This document shows, piece after piece, positions 46,901 through 58,298 of a DNA stretch of 64,000 nucleotides (positions within the stretch are counted from its first letter, which is position 1; every line of letters starts with the position of its first letter). The position numbers were made by a program, and so were the translations under genes. A model generated the notes under the pieces. It was not told the DNA's origin, searched no databases, and saw only the letters and a program-made list of their open reading frames with translations. The stretch is from Aphelenchoides besseyi (taxonomy: Eukaryota > Nematoda > Chromadorea > Rhabditida > Aphelenchoididae): positions 5,208,001 through 5,272,000 of the forward strand of contig JAMPIQ010000001.1 in the NCBI GenBank assembly GCA_024699855.1, in the 5' to 3' direction.

Positions 46901-47643
46901 AGCTGGATTATGCATGGTAGTGTACGATAATAGGAAGAAGACAATTTCATTTTTGATTTCAGGTATCTTGAACGCTTTAACTGCTGATACGGAGATTGCC
47001 AGTCGTCTACGTCGTCGTTTCATTTTCAAAATTGTGCCATGTTTGAATCCGGACGGTGTGATCAATGGAAGTCATCGATGTTCATTGGCGGGAATCGATT
47101 TGAATCGCGTTTGGGATTCGCCGTCTTCCACGCGCAATCCGACTGTCTATCACGCGAAAGGAATCGTTCAATATATGGTAGGAGATCTGAATAGTTTTCG
47201 CATTAACAGCTCGATGTTTTCAGACGGAAGTTCTCAAAAAACCGCCGTTTTGTATTGTCGATTTGCACGGACATTCACGCAAATCAAATGTTTTCACTTA
47301 CGGCAACAATCCCGAACAATCGTGGCGTCCGGCTGATTGTTCGCTAACACATTCGGGACAAGCCGTAGTGCTACCCGAGTTACTGGACAAATTGGATTCG
47401 GGATTCTCGTTGAAAGATTGTCGCTACTCGATCACAAAAACGAAAGAACCGTCAGCCAGAATCACATTGTGGCGACAGTTTGGGGTTGAGCGTTGTTATA
47501 CCATGGAATCAACTTACTCGGGTTTTGATACGGGAGTTCATAGTGGAAAACAAATTGGAATTGCGGATCTGAAATTGATGGGAGAGCATTTGTGCGAAGC
47601 TTTTGTTGAAATTGCCGTCCCAGTTGTCCGCAAAAATCTGTAG
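40909..47643 (+). CDS. ccpp-1: Cytosolic carboxypeptidase 1 (M14 family, tubulin deglutamylase)
   Basis: Metallocarboxypeptidase that trims polyglutamate from tubulin; in worms it acts in ciliated neurons (family knowledge). The N-terminal half, over many exons (40909 to about 45550), is helical/ARM-like with Ser-rich and acidic linkers ([15 protein letters not shown]). The CCP N-domain is seen in [20 protein letters not shown] and [15 protein letters not shown]. The catalytic domain has [11 protein letters not shown] (zinc ligands His and Glu), [45 protein letters not shown] (third zinc His) and [12 protein letters not shown] with the catalytic Glu. Stop TAG 47641-47643. Two insert regions vary in length. 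The long intron at about 43183-44330 contains an antisense LRR relic. Confidence 0.9.
43210..44290 (-). pseudogene. Decayed leucine-rich-repeat gene fragment, antisense in a ccpp-1 intron
   Basis: Pieces of LRR-like sequence appear in different minus-strand frames without a continuous reading frame. Near 43240-43330 there is an [29 protein letters not shown] series. Near 43420-43560 there are further leucine-spaced pieces. Near 43980-44060 there is [12 protein letters not shown]...GIWKPLE. The xxLxxLxLxxN spacing is recognisable but interrupted by stops and shifts. No start or splice structure can be assembled. It is best read as an old LRR gene or exon that decayed after insertion or duplication. 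Confidence 0.4.
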
Positions 47644-47877
47644 ATCTGAACCCACTTTTTTAGCATTATCGAAAATAGATGTCTGTTATCGTCCTCAAGC
47701 TAGTTTCCTGACCACATTCATGTTTTTGATTAGTGTAATAAAATTCCTTGTTTGTACATGAAAAAGGAATAAACGAAATTCGTTGATTGGCCTCGTTGCA
47801 ACGACTTTGCCGGCGCTCTTTCTTCCTTGTTTCTCGCATGAACCATGAAACAGCCTTTGAGTTTGATTGTCGTGATT

Positions 47878-50071
47878 TACAGGGCAGCAGGTTTAACGAA
47901 AGTCGTATTTCCAGTCGAAGCAGAAGCCTGAACGGAAACTGAAGCATTCGGTTCAACAAAAGTAACGGTGGAAGGATTGGCTCGAGCAGAAGACGTAGTT
48001 GGAGTCGAAACAAACGGCGAAACCAAAACTGTGGGTTTATCGAGTGCATCGTTCACTTGCTCAAATGTCAAATTGGAAAACTCTTCTTGAAGTTGACTTT
48101 TTACTTGATCGCAATCTGAAAAAACGAACCAAAATGAAGTATAAACAAACACAATCAACTTACACTTACTGTGCCCATTAAAACGGTTGACGGTCTAACC
48201 AAGACTGTGAAGTCGTCGACCAAAGACTTCTAATTGCTGAAATTGAATGTACATCTACCTTTCTATAAACTCAAAGTTTTCTTCCATCAGTTAGCCTTAT
48301 TAATTGACTTTCTCTTCTTATGGCAAATTCAGATTTTACCGTTTACCCGTGCGTATTCAACGTCTTTCATCAACTAGTTGTCAACAGATCTACTCGATGA
48401 CCACATTTTTGCCGGAACTGATAAGTGCCATTTCTTAGCCTTCATTTTGTCGTACATTAAATTTTGTGCCATAGAATTGGCATTCGTTTACAGTTTTTGC
48501 AACGAATAGACGTTGATCTTTAGAGCTTTTATGATCCTTTCTCTAATTGGCCTTCAAGTGAACGAGAGGTGATCATGCGATTTAAACGTCAAGTACGAAG
48601 AAATACGCTCGAATACCTTAGAATTGCATCATGGCTATTAGTTGTGTAAAGAACGTTAAACACCAATCGTCTTGACCCGAAACTTTTCCAAGGAAAATTC
48701 CCGCGAGGTTTATGGGTCGTTTGTCATCGTCGACGAATGCGATTCGCGTGTTCATCAGCCACTGATTGGGAGCGGCGGAAATCAATGAATTTCGGCTGAT
48801 GCAATAGCTCGGAAATTGATATAAAAGCACTTATTGAATGGACTTTGTAATTCTCATCACATCGTTAAAGTGGTCGGACGTTCTTGTTTTTGCTTACTTG
48901 TAACTTCGGTCGAATGTCTGAAAAATATTTTCAATGAGTTTCCACATAACTGTAGATTGTAGTTCGTTGTTTGGACCTACGAGCATTGATGACTCCAAGA
49001 GAACTGGATTGGCAAACTGAAATAACAAGTGGGTGTCTTGAGCACAACTTTCGTTTTTAAGCCTCCGAATTGTCAGTGTTCTCGCATTCAGTTGCATCAT
49101 TTTTTAGCGCGTTCAACAAACTTGTTTTCTCGATTCTTATGCGAAACTTAAAGTGCGGATACCGAAAGAAAACATCGGATTTTGGCGTGACGTGCAGTTC
49201 GTTGAATCGTTCGTCTTTTACTTCCAATCATTTCAGATTCTCGTTGATCATGGTTCTCATCGACAAGGTCGAGTCGTTGGATTTGGTCGAGGCCAAACGC
49301 CGTTTCTTCCAAAAACTATTGGATAAGTACAAGAGTGCTGAGGCGATTCCGGCTGAAGAATGGAAACCGATTTTGTCCGAAGATGAGTTCTACGTTGCAC
49401 GATTGTCCGGCACAGAGCCCGCTCACTCGGGATCGTTGACGAAAAACTTCAAAGAAGGCGCCTACACGTGCATCTGTTGTGGTAGCGATCTCTTTGTTTC
49501 CTCCTACAAATACTCTTGCGCTCATGGATGGCCATCTTTCAGCGAATCGGTGGGCAAAGATTTGAACGTCGAACGACGTCCGGACACTTCGTTTGGATTG
49601 AATCGAACGGAAGTTCGCTGCAAAACCTGTTTGGCTCATTTGGGCCACGTATTCAACGATCCGCACTCAACTTCCAACGAACGTTACTGCATCAACAGCT
49701 GCTCGGTGGATTTCCAAGAAACTCAAAAACAATCGTTAGAATAGCTAACTTAAACTCGATTCTATTTTGCATTTTCTTGTCAACTTTACTTGTACATAAA
49801 CGAAGTAGATTATGTTCGATATATGAGAGAGCTGTGTATCGACACTAATCGAAGTTTAATTGGTTCATCGCAAAAACAAAAAACTTAATTCCAATGCCGG
49901 GAATCGAACCCGGGCCTTGTGGGTGAAAGCCACAAATCCTAACCACTAGACCACATTGGAAGACACTCGATGACCATAGGCTTTCTACTTACTCTCGCAG
50001 GTCGCCTTCTTGTTTCCAGCCGTCGCACTGGAAAGCAACGAAAAGCAGCAAACAAAAATGACCTTCTCCAT
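47878..50071 (-). CDS. Possible secreted protein with a long intron hosting msrB and tRNA-Glu
   Basis: Tentative two-exon model. Exon 1 (50071-49993) encodes a good signal peptide (MEKVIFVCCFSLLSSATAG) and ends TCE plus one base at a GTAAGT donor. A TTTTTTCAG acceptor near 48120 opens an exon in the matching phase with CDQVKSQLQEEFSNLTFEQV and a Ser/Thr/Val-rich tail, stop at about 47877. The joined CENCDQVK... segment resembles the start of a saposin-B helix. The intron would be about 1.9 kb and contain msrB (opposite strand) and tRNA-Glu. Other minus-strand open pieces at 49010-48900 and 48815-48618 (SLISAAPNQWLMNTRIAFVD) may be exons of this or another gene. The structure is uncertain. Confidence 0.3.
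49250..49744 (+). CDS. Methionine-R-sulfoxide reductase B
   Basis: Reduces methionine-R-sulfoxide in proteins. ATG 49250 (MVLIDKVESLDL) follows a CATTTCAG trans-splice-like site by about 14 nt. SelR landmarks are all present: EEWKPILSEDEFYVARLSGTE-like entry, YTCICCGSDLFVS (zinc CxxC), HGWPSF, TEVRCKTCLAHLGHVFNDP (second CxxC) and NERYCINS with the catalytic Cys. Length 164 residues, normal. Unlike its neighbours it has no intron. Polyadenylation region to about 49800. Confidence 0.92.
   Translation: MVLIDKVESLDLVEAKRRFFQKLLDKYKSAEAIPAEEWKPILSEDEFYVARLSGTEPAHSGSLTKNFKEGAYTCICCGSDLFVSSYKYSCAHGWPSFSESVGKDLNVERRPDTSFGLNRTEVRCKTCLAHLGHVFNDPHSTSNERYCINSCSVDFQETQKQSLE
49888..49961 (-). tRNA. tRNA-Glu (UUC)
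   Basis: On the minus strand the acceptor TTCCAAT pairs with ATTGGAA, the D arm contains GGTCTAGTGGTTAGGAT, the anticodon stem TGTGG/CCACA encloses CTTTCAC (anticodon TTC), and the T arm is CCCGGGTTCGATTCCCGG. No intron. Confidence 0.95.
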
Positions 50072-50079
50072 CACCTTGA

Positions 50080-51200
50080 AGTTTTACTTTGGCAAATGTG
50101 AAAGACTTGAATGTGTTTGTTCCACAGCATCTGTTATAAAATTGCCATCGAACTTAGGCCAGAAATGAACTGATTAGACGCAATTAATGATTACATTTAC
50201 TTTACATTGATGATAAAATTCGTAGCAAAATTGATCTTTTAGTAGTAAGAAGACGGTTTGGACACAAATGTTAAATATAAGAAGAAGGTTAGAGTGATGA
50301 TAAGCATAAAGAAATGAGAACAATCACTTGCACTCTTCTGTTCTGGTTTGTTGTTCATCTATCAACTGCAGCGCAAACGATACCACCGCCATGTACTCTG
50401 ACACAATTTACGTTGACCAGTAAGTTCAATTACTAAAATATGTCGATTGATGTTTTCAGAATGAAGTTTGACAGTTACAGTATATCTCGTTATCACCGTG
50501 GCCTTTACAGTATGTACGGTGCTGTGTTCTGTCTTCCAACAACTGCTTAGAATGATGTACGAGATAGACTAAACGCTACAGAAAGGGCGCCTACAGAGTA
50601 CTCCGTAAAATGCTATAAAGCTTCTGTTGATTCATATCCCAACCTTGTCTTTATTGTCAATGACGTCAAATTTTTTGCGGAACCATCTGATTATATTGAA
50701 CTGGTACTCAAAATTGCAATACGACTTTTAACCTTCATTTTAGTACTCATCATCAAGCGACGACTATTGTGCGCTATGAATTGGTCAGTTTACGGATGTT
50801 ATAGCGCACGGCATAGATTACTTGTTCCCATCTTATTTAGAACGTCAACTTTGCTGGGCAGAAAACCGGAAAACAGTTAACTGGCAGAAACTTTTTACTT
50901 GGTCTTTTCAGTGCGATAATAAAAGCAGCTATACCTTTAAAACTTCATGATAGAAAGTTAAGAACAAAAGTACTTGCATTAGCAATCAATGATGTCGTTT
51001 TGTTGGAGTTTCTTCCATGTCTAAGACTTTCCATCATTTTGAAGTTAACACATTTGTTGACTCTAATGTCCAATTCTAGTCTTTAAGAAACACGTAAACA
51101 AACGTTCAACTCTTAAATTTGCAAAGAGTTTCATATAGTTAGCAGAACGATTTGAGTTCTCTTCGTCATTTTGATTCGCCGAATTTAACTGCTCGGTCGC
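50080..51200. other. Region with remnants; one possible small gene and a protease-like relic
   Basis: ATG 50314 (+) opens a good signal peptide (MRTITCTLLFWFVVHLSTAA). A plausible intron joins it to a hydrophobic segment (YLVITVAFTVCTVLCSVF) ending at TAA about 50570. Just after, 50575-50700 encodes a piece with PNLVFIVNDVKFF and EPSDYIEL that recalls the C-lobe of pepsin-type proteases, but it cannot be extended without shifts. Both are low confidence. Confidence 0.25.
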
Positions 51201-51206
51201 TGAAAA

Positions 51207-52305
51207 ATGAACTTTCAACTGCAATCAACTACTGATCATAAAATGAATGCAAAGATTGACGAACAATCCTCACTTCAACTCCCATCTACGGCGCCTTTGC
51301 CTGTTCATGTTCGTCCCGTTCGTCGTTTACGTTCGCCATCTCCCAATCGGCCTCGAACTCGTCAGGGAACTCAAGACGTCATACGACAATTACGTCAAAG
51401 TAAGTTCATTTGCCATCATAACAATGTATGCGTTTTAAGGCGATGCAATTCATTGGCAAGCAGCAGAAAGCACTCAGAAGGTCAGTCAACAACAGATTTA
51501 CTACGTTTTGCTTGTAATTAGATTGCGACATTTGCAGCTCCAATTTCATCTCGAACCATTCATCATGCTTCTACGGTCTTAAATGGGAAACCGGCAATGA
51601 TAAACAAATCGATTAACTCTGAAAAGTTAGATATCGATCAGTAAGCTTTTTTAATCTTATTTTAGAGATTTGGCTGGATTATCAACTGCAAGAGAGACGT
51701 CCGAGAAATCGAATAAAAGCCAATCAGTTTCTCAATTATCGACCGTAACTTCGTTCATTCACACTGCTCTGTCTCCGAGTCTAAGTTTACATTGTGCTTA
51801 TGACTACGCAGCTTATTCCGTGGTTCTTCGTACCGAATGCGATGTTAAGATGGGAGCACACGCAAATGTTTTTGTTCAGTTAACCGATTCAAATGGAAAA
51901 CAAACGGACAAATGTCTTCTAAAACGTTCAATCACTCATACTTACAAGTTTTGTCGTGGTCATGTAAGTCCTATGTTTAGAAGCTAAAACCGTTTATTTC
52001 ATGCTGATTTGTTTCTGCTCATCGATTACAACACTCTTAACGACATTAACTATGTTGACATCTGGTATGAGGAATTACATTCGCACAATTGCTGGCGTAT
52101 ATCTTCAATTGACGTGATTGAACACACCTATTACCGCTTATTCCAATTTCGTTGTGACGAATGGTTCGAAACAGAGGTCGATGATCTGGTAAGTCGCCAA
52201 TAAACAGCTGAAAGATTTCGTCTTTAGATTACTCACAAGCGTTTAGAAGTTGCGGCACCGGCAATCCAAATTCTGCGTTCTGAAGATTTTTTGGCCAATA
52301 ATTGA
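51207..52305 (+). CDS. PLAT/LH2-domain protein
   Basis: ATG 51207 (MNFQLQSTTDHKMNAK). The N-terminal third is basic, Pro/Ser/Arg-rich and disordered, and is spread over small exons. The C-terminal half is a PLAT beta-sandwich: HANVFVQLTDSNGKQTDK, LLKRSITHTYKFCRGH, DINYVDIWYEELHSHNCW, and RLFQFRCDEWFETEVDD. PLAT domains bind lipid or protein partners at membranes. The last exon, after a 41-nt intron, ends ILRSEDFLANN, stop at about 52303. There is no signal peptide, so it is likely cytosolic. No lipase, lipoxygenase or polycystin module is attached. Confidence 0.65.
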
Positions 52306-52359
52306 CAACTGATTCTTTCGATAAAAAAGTTGATTACATGCATTTGATATTTTTTAAAA

Positions 52360-53213
52360 ATGTTTATGCCCAAAACTCAATTGATATTGATGGCTTTAAA
52401 GACTGGCACGAACAACTTGACGTCTGAACGCATCAACTCCATCGATTTCTTGCCGTGTATTCCACTCGTCGGTTGGCGTTGCATTTCGACTGCCGAAATG
52501 GATCGGGCATTGGCGTGTGGACGAACAAAAGTGAGTCTGCAAGTACGTTCCAGTTGAATTCCGAAGTTTCAGGATCCAGTTGTGCATCGTGGAATTCGTA
52601 TTGAACGTGACTCGATCCCGAGTTTCCCGTCCAAATCGCCAATTACAGTCATTACTTTGCTCAGCGTTCCGTTGGCTTCTCGACAAAATTTGATAGAACG
52701 AGGCGCAATGGAGATGATCCAGTCGATGCTCTGCTATCACTACGCCAAAGAAGGCCGACACACTTCCGAGATTCTGGAGCTCATTCAGTACCTAGCTCGG
52801 ATCCTCGAGAATCAACTGCCGGACGCCAAAAAAGAACAACACAAAACGGAATGTCGAGCGATCGTCTTGCAGACGTTGCTCAAGAAACGCAAACTCTCCG
52901 ACGAGCAATTGGCCAAATTCATGATCGAAATGGGCAAGTTCGTCGAAGTCGATAAGGTCAGTCACTGGCCATCAGCCTACAGATTCTGTTGTTCAGGAGT
53001 AAATTGACGGCACTTTGGAAGCGCTGCGTAAACGCGACAAATTGAACGAGCAACAGGTCGGAGACTCACAAGCACCTGGAAGAGGCTTTTCAGGTCGATC
53101 ATGTTCGTCAAGAGTTGTGGAATGAGATTCGTGCGGATCAGTCGGACACAATTCCGCTGATCAACTTGCAACGTTCGGTTTTGGGGGCATCAAAGACGCC
53201 AAATCGTACGTGA
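52360..53213 (+). CDS. Hypothetical helical protein with an in-frame stop before its last exons
   Basis: Not recognised. The first ATG is at 52360. The second exon encodes RIERDSIPSFPSKSPITVIT and a helical stretch (TSEILELIQYLARILENQL, TLLKKRKLSDEQLAKFMIEM). After the intron ending GTTCAG at about 52996 the only frame that continues (IDGTLEALRKRDKLNEQQ, then VDHVRQELWNEIRADQSD) is preceded by GAG-TAA in the same frame (TAA 53000-53002). Either translation stops there and the downstream conservation-like frame is accidental, or the annotated joint is wrong, or a point nonsense mutation has occurred. Confidence 0.4.
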
Positions 53214-53315
53214 TTGGGTTTCTGGGAATCAAATCTATCGGAAGATTGCGATCATTTGCGTTTATTCTCGAGCTATTGAGTAAATGGGAAAATGTAGATT
53301 ATGTGGTAGTTACAG

Positions 53316-54157
53316 TTAAAAGTTAATTGCGTATAATGTTGTCCAATTGGACAGTGAGTTCGGAGAACACTCTTCGATTGACTTCTTTGCGTCGACCTGA
53401 AACGACACCATTGAACGAGTCTCGTACTTGCATTTTACCTCCACGACTTTGCGCAGTCTTCGATAAAAACGAACGACCTTCATTGTGTCTGTGAAGTAAG
53501 ATCGAATGCGCTTTTCGATCACTTCTTTTTGGTCGTCAGCTCGGCCACTGACTTTGCTTCGCTTCATCAGGCGTTCCTTCATCGTCCGTCTGTTTGCCTT
53601 CAAGACAACAACCAATTTAGCGGCCTGGATCTGAATCGGCAGTTTGATTGGCGACCACTGGAACTAACCTCCTTCTCGAACATCCTCGCCAAATCCAACG
53701 TTCGTGGACAACCATCGATCAGGAATCCTTTCGGTTTCGTGTCCTTCAACGAGTTAATCATAGCCGTTTTCATCACGGCCAAAACAGTCTCCTACAACAC
53801 CATAGAGGATCATCTCGAGTTGACTCACCGCGTCGACCATCTCGCCGTTGTTCAGAACTCCACGAAGTTTGAGACCGAGTTCCGTACTAGTGCTGGCAAC
53901 TGAACGCAGAACATCGCCGCTGCTCAAATGAACGAACCCGTACTTCTCGGCTAACTTCGAACACTGGGTTCCCTTTCCTGAACCAGCACCACCTGAACTC
54001 GAGTGATCGAACTCACGAATCGAAATGACAGACTCACCGAGGACCACAATCACCGGAATGTTCGCGTTGTGCAACGGCGTCAAGTCGATTGTTGCGGATG
54101 AGATCGAAGACTGGAAATGAAGAATGTGGACAGAGAATAAACACCACTTACCATCAT
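53316..54157 (-). CDS. Adenylate kinase / UMP-CMP kinase family
   Basis: Nucleoside-monophosphate kinase. Start ATG 54157 (or 54154), followed by a 47-nt intron and IPVIVVLG. Another intron splits the P-loop, rejoined as GGAGSGKGTQCSKLAEKYGF. Then come HLSSGDVLR (NMP-binding), KGFLIDGCPRTLDLARMFE (the GFLIDGFPR motif with Cys for Phe), KERLMKRSKVSGRADD (lid region with arginines) and a long C-terminal helix region, stop TAA 53316. Four introns of about 40-50 nt. Length, about 210 residues, fits AK1/UMPK. The FPR to CPR change is uncommon but not at a catalytic residue. Confidence 0.85.
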
Positions 54158-54159
54158 GA

Positions 54160-54775
54160 AAGCAAAACAAGTTTGCGCAAGAAAATTAGTCGACCAGAAG
54201 ATCTTCGACAGACATAAACACGATGACGAACAGATGACCGCAACGACAAACCGAACAGTCGATACGAGACCCACTCGACATAGAAACGCAAGTTTCCGAG
54301 AGTGAATACGAGTGTTGAAGTAGACGTGAGATCAAGAATAGCCGGACTATAAGCTTCAGAATCTCCATCTTCTGCTGTCGACTTCCCTCACTTCCGATGC
54401 GCTTTTAAACGCTCGACTGAGTTACGATGTCATTGTCGAATCTACTTCAATGCACTCGTACTTGTTGACAGCTTCTTTTTGTTCGATCAATTCGTTAACT
54501 CAGAATTGAATTCTTCAATTGTCCTTTTACTGTGAAGCTGTTTACCTTCAGAAATATCCCGACTGACACTCAATTCTCGGGATCGACTATTGTTACTGTT
54601 CTCTACAGGTCTTCGATCCAATAGTTACCGTTGATATGACACTCGTTCGTGTTCTCTGTCGCAACTGAACTTCTGTTCAAACAAACTTCCAACTCGCCAT
54701 TCATCTGATTGTTCACTAACCGCCGTTCAATGCGCTCTTGCTCGGGAGCCACTACGAAGAAGTGGAGAGAGCCGA
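54160..54775. other. Intergenic
   Basis: Open minus-strand frames at 54186-54368 and 54080-54274 could be 5' leader sequence of the kinase gene. No gene is supported. Confidence 0.35.
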
Positions 54776-54779
54776 CGAA

Positions 54780-54851
54780 GCGCCAGTGGTGTAATGGTCA
54801 GCATGGATGCCTTCCAAGCATTCGACGGGGGTTCGATTCCCCCCTGGCGCA
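54780..54851 (+). tRNA. tRNA-Gly (UCC)
   Basis: GCGCCAG pairs with CTGGCGC, discriminator A. The D arm is GTGGTGTAATGGTCAGCAT, anticodon stem GATGC/GCATT around CTTCCAA (anticodon TCC), and T arm GGGGGTTCGATTCCCCC. No intron. Confidence 0.95.
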
Positions 54852-54859
54852 GCAGATCT

Positions 54860-55870
54860 TTTTGCTTTCTATTAACAACCAGTGTTCCTAGACGAATGCT
54901 CATTACCTTCGATTTTTGTCCGACCGTTGACGATCGCAAGAACGCCTTTGAGAGTTTCACGTCGAACTGATCGAAAAGCGAATACTCATTTCAATGTCTA
55001 ACTCACGATCCTAAGAGACTGCTGTCGATCACTATAATTTACAGTTCTTGTGAGATACCCGATAAAAGTTCCCAAACCCATTCGCTGCTTATTGGATCTC
55101 AATTTCATTCTTTCTATGCAGTCAACTTGTTTTTCAGCTTTCTGACCATTTCAAACTTAAATTCGTCATCCGATGCAATACAATGGCTTTTGTGTGACCG
55201 ATGGCTCTTTTAATGGAAACAAAATGCAGATTAAAGAGGAAACCGAATTTAAACGCCGTTCAAGAAATCTCTGAATGTGAATCGAATGGTCTATAGTGTT
55301 GATTGGTTACAATCGAACTCAAATCTGTTCATTGGCAACTGAATTCAAACCAGAAATATACGTAAATCAAGAACGCATTGTAAAATTGAATAACAAAACA
55401 AACGATTCGTGTTTGATGCAAACAATTCAATTGGTTACTCGAAGTAACGTTGAACAACCAATCTTTTCAAACAACGCCAATTAATAATGATTGGCCGGCG
55501 TTGTTCAAAATTGATGACTTCGAGCCATGATCTATATCAGGACGCTCATTCGTATATGCCGCTGATTGGTTCATTTGATTGGGATTTGTGTCTCTCACGC
55601 ACAAGACCACCTTCCGATCTCACTATCGGATGCCAGTTTCTATCGTTAGGTGATGAGAAAATAAGCCGCGTTTTCATATCTCGGTGACTACTTTCGCGCT
55701 CTTTATCTATTCCATCATCATCCGTTTTATTTTAATCGTTGTCTTATTTTAGAAGTTATTAAAATGGAGTACGCGAACAACGTTATGGAGAGCCGCCATG
55801 AGTCGCTCAACGCCCCATCCGAAGCGACCTACACGAACGGCCGATAACTATCGTGATGAAACTGCTACGT
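54860..55870. other. Intergenic, about 1 kb
   Basis: AT-rich. Short open frames (55296-55484, 55487-55687) show no motif. Nothing else is seen. Confidence 0.4.
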
Positions 55871-55874
55871 AGCT

Positions 55875-56869
55875 TTGATTTTGGATCGTCTATTCTTGAC
55901 GGCACTTAATCGGATGCAATGCTCGAACAAAAGCATCGGTTTCCTGAACATTCTAGTCATTCAAGTGAGTCGCTTGCTGGCAAATCTGAGTCGCACCAAT
56001 CGATTTCACACGTTGAGTCACATGTACAAAAAAGCAATTATGCGTCTGATGAGTCAACTCACCGACGAGTATCCACACGCGTTCTCATTGCACTACATCG
56101 CGTATTCTGAAATTCTTCCGCCGATGGCACTCCACTATCGTAATCAAGTTCTTTGTTGCGTTCCACCAAATACTCATGTTCCATCGACTGTTGCAGATTT
56201 TCAAGCTGTAAGTTTTGTTTCGATCGACCACAATAATTTTCTTTTCTTCAGTACTGGCGACTCCGGAGATGAATTCAATGCCCGAGGTACACGTGGCACC
56301 GATTAGTCAGCGTTTACCAGAGGAAATCATTCAAATTTTGAGCAAACGAATGGAAGTTAAAGAGGTCGATGGATTTCCGCAGAAACTCGTTGAACTTTTC
56401 CACAGCAATCAAACGACTGAAAATCGTAGTTGGGGTCTTTCATCGGCAATTGTTTTCGTTGGTCAGATGTCAATTGCCAAAATCAAAGCAAATAAATTCA
56501 ATTATAAACTCAGTGGCGTTAAGAACAAACAACGGCCAAGGACTTCTATTTGAATTGGTTGAAGATATGTATAGTGCGGGTTTGTTTTCGCGCTTTAAAC
56601 AGAATTCAAGCCGCGACATTTCACACTGTTACTCGGCTCTGGTTTTGATGATCGGTCATCTGCGCTATCCGAACGCATTCACAGGGTACTTCGGTTGTTT
56701 GATCCTGAACATGTTCCGCGATACAACTCGTCCGGGAGTTCGTGAAATTATTGCACGGTTTTGTTTAGCAACTTTTCGATTAATTGAAGACATAAAATTT
56801 AGAATTTTATTGTTTCTTGTACCAATGCTTTCATTGCGATCGGATAATCATCGTTCTGGACACTTTTAG
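55875..56869 (+). pseudogene. Truncated copy of the CNOT1 (CCR4-NOT scaffold) C-terminal domain
   Basis: The C-terminal Not1 domain of CNOT1 binds the NOT2-NOT3 module. Here only part of it is present: LMSQLTDEYPHAFSLHYIAY, SEILPPMALHYRNQVLCCVP, MPEVHVAPISQRLPEEI, AIVFVGQMSIAKI, SALVLMIGHLRYPNAFTGYF, RPGVREIIAR. These align in order with the last few hundred residues of CNOT1, a protein of over 2000 residues. I find no upstream part, and the copy ends at TAG about 56868 before the usual FIELIKNPAFKFW tail. Introns of about 45 nt are retained, so it is a DNA-level duplication rather than a retrocopy. It could still be expressed as a short protein. Confidence 0.65.
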
Positions 56870-56879
56870 CGGCAATCAA

Positions 56880-58097
56880 ACGTAAGTTTTGAAGTCTTAA
56901 ATACGATTACAGTGCTTTTAGATTGTTGGCCACGTCCACTGAAAACACAGTTGGTCATCAACTTACGTTGACTGACCTTCTGGTTTGGACACCAAGCCAA
57001 CTCATCGCATTGTGGACTTGCGATGAGTCGTCGGTCTACATCGGTCGAATGAAGTTAGACTTCATTCACCGAAAATATGACTTGGAGCTCAGCAAGATCC
57101 AGCCATTTGACGAGCTTGTTGGATCTTACAATCTAATACACTCTCTGTGATGGACAACGATTTTGTCCTCATGGCGACACCTCGAACCGATGGAATAGTT
57201 ATTTTCTCCAAATACGAAGTTGAGACCACTAAAATTGAGGGGCTCGGATTGGCCAACACAAATGGACATTCGTTATCTGGGTTCCATTTTCATGACGGCA
57301 ACATTTTCTTCTTCGGCAGTCTGACTGCTGTAGATTGTCATCATGCTTATTGCTACGACATTCGGACACGTGAAACACGGCGTATGGACTTTGGACCGTT
57401 AGATGAACAAGCAAATGTAAGTGATCGATTGATTTCAGTCATAATTGAACTTTTAGCCGTTGAACGAGTCAGAGAGTGTTCGATTCTCGCGACGCTACTT
57501 GACGGTCGCCAACGGTTCGTACTTCCTTCTTGTACGCACTCGAGCTGAAGACGACTATTCGAATGCGCTCCATTACGACGACGAACATGACTATACGGAT
57601 GATTGGAACGATCAGCTGGATCCAAAGGCTCGTTTGTTTCATCTTGACCTGAACGTCGGCAAATGGCAAGAAATCACACACCGCTTACTGCACGAGATGC
57701 TCAAATTGATGTTGTACGAGACTTGGGATCTGCTCCACTTTGATCCAACTCATAATGGAGTCCTGACCATTCACTCACGATTAGGTGAGCAGTTTTCGGA
57801 TGACAGTGGAACCCGATCCGATCACTACAGCGAGCATTTTCGATCGCGGTCTTTACGTTTCCCAATCGGGTTTGTTATCAAGCATCACAACAAGACTGAC
57901 GAGTCGGTTTTAGCAGTCCGGAATCTTTGATCAACTCTAGTTGGTTCAAACTCATCAACACAAACGGAATGCACATCAGAGTTCCGAGGAATCTGCCCAT
58001 TAGACCGCTCTTCACAGACTGCTTTGATTTGAACAACGTTGAATTCCGAGAGGACGAAGTAAAAGCGATTGTTAGATTAAAACACAACCATTCCTGA
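56880..58097 (+). pseudogene. Beta-propeller (kelch-like) gene, 5' truncated with one frameshift
   Basis: Spliced from an acceptor at about 56920. Reads LLATSTENTVGHQLTLTDLL, LIALWTCDESSVYIGRMKLD up to LVGSYNLIHS. At about 57140-57147 the frame shifts by one base in a CTCTCTGTG run with no splice sites, and continues VMDNDFVLMATPRTDGIVIF, DGNIFFFGSL, CYDIRTRETRRMDFG, then ARLFHLDLNVGKWQEIT. The last exon, after a 45-nt intron, has SWFKLINTNGMHIRVP and ends at TGA 58095-58097. Blades with 'F/L-x-L-D-x(3)-W/M' spacing suggest a kelch-type propeller. The 5' end merges into the CNOT1-like fragment, so the start is unknown. A single sequencing indel is the alternative to true pseudogenisation. Confidence 0.5.
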
Positions 58098-58298
58098 CTT
58101 TTTATTATCGTTTGTTTTTCTTAATAAACATATTTAATGTACAAACAAACAGAACACCCGTATAATCGAACCCATCAGCTGCAGTTGAGATTCTTCATTT
58201 TCTTGTAATCAAACTGCAACTTCCATGCAGAAACTCCGATGTACGCACACAGATAAGGAACTTTGTGTTGATCACATTTTCCTTCTCTCTGAAACCTC

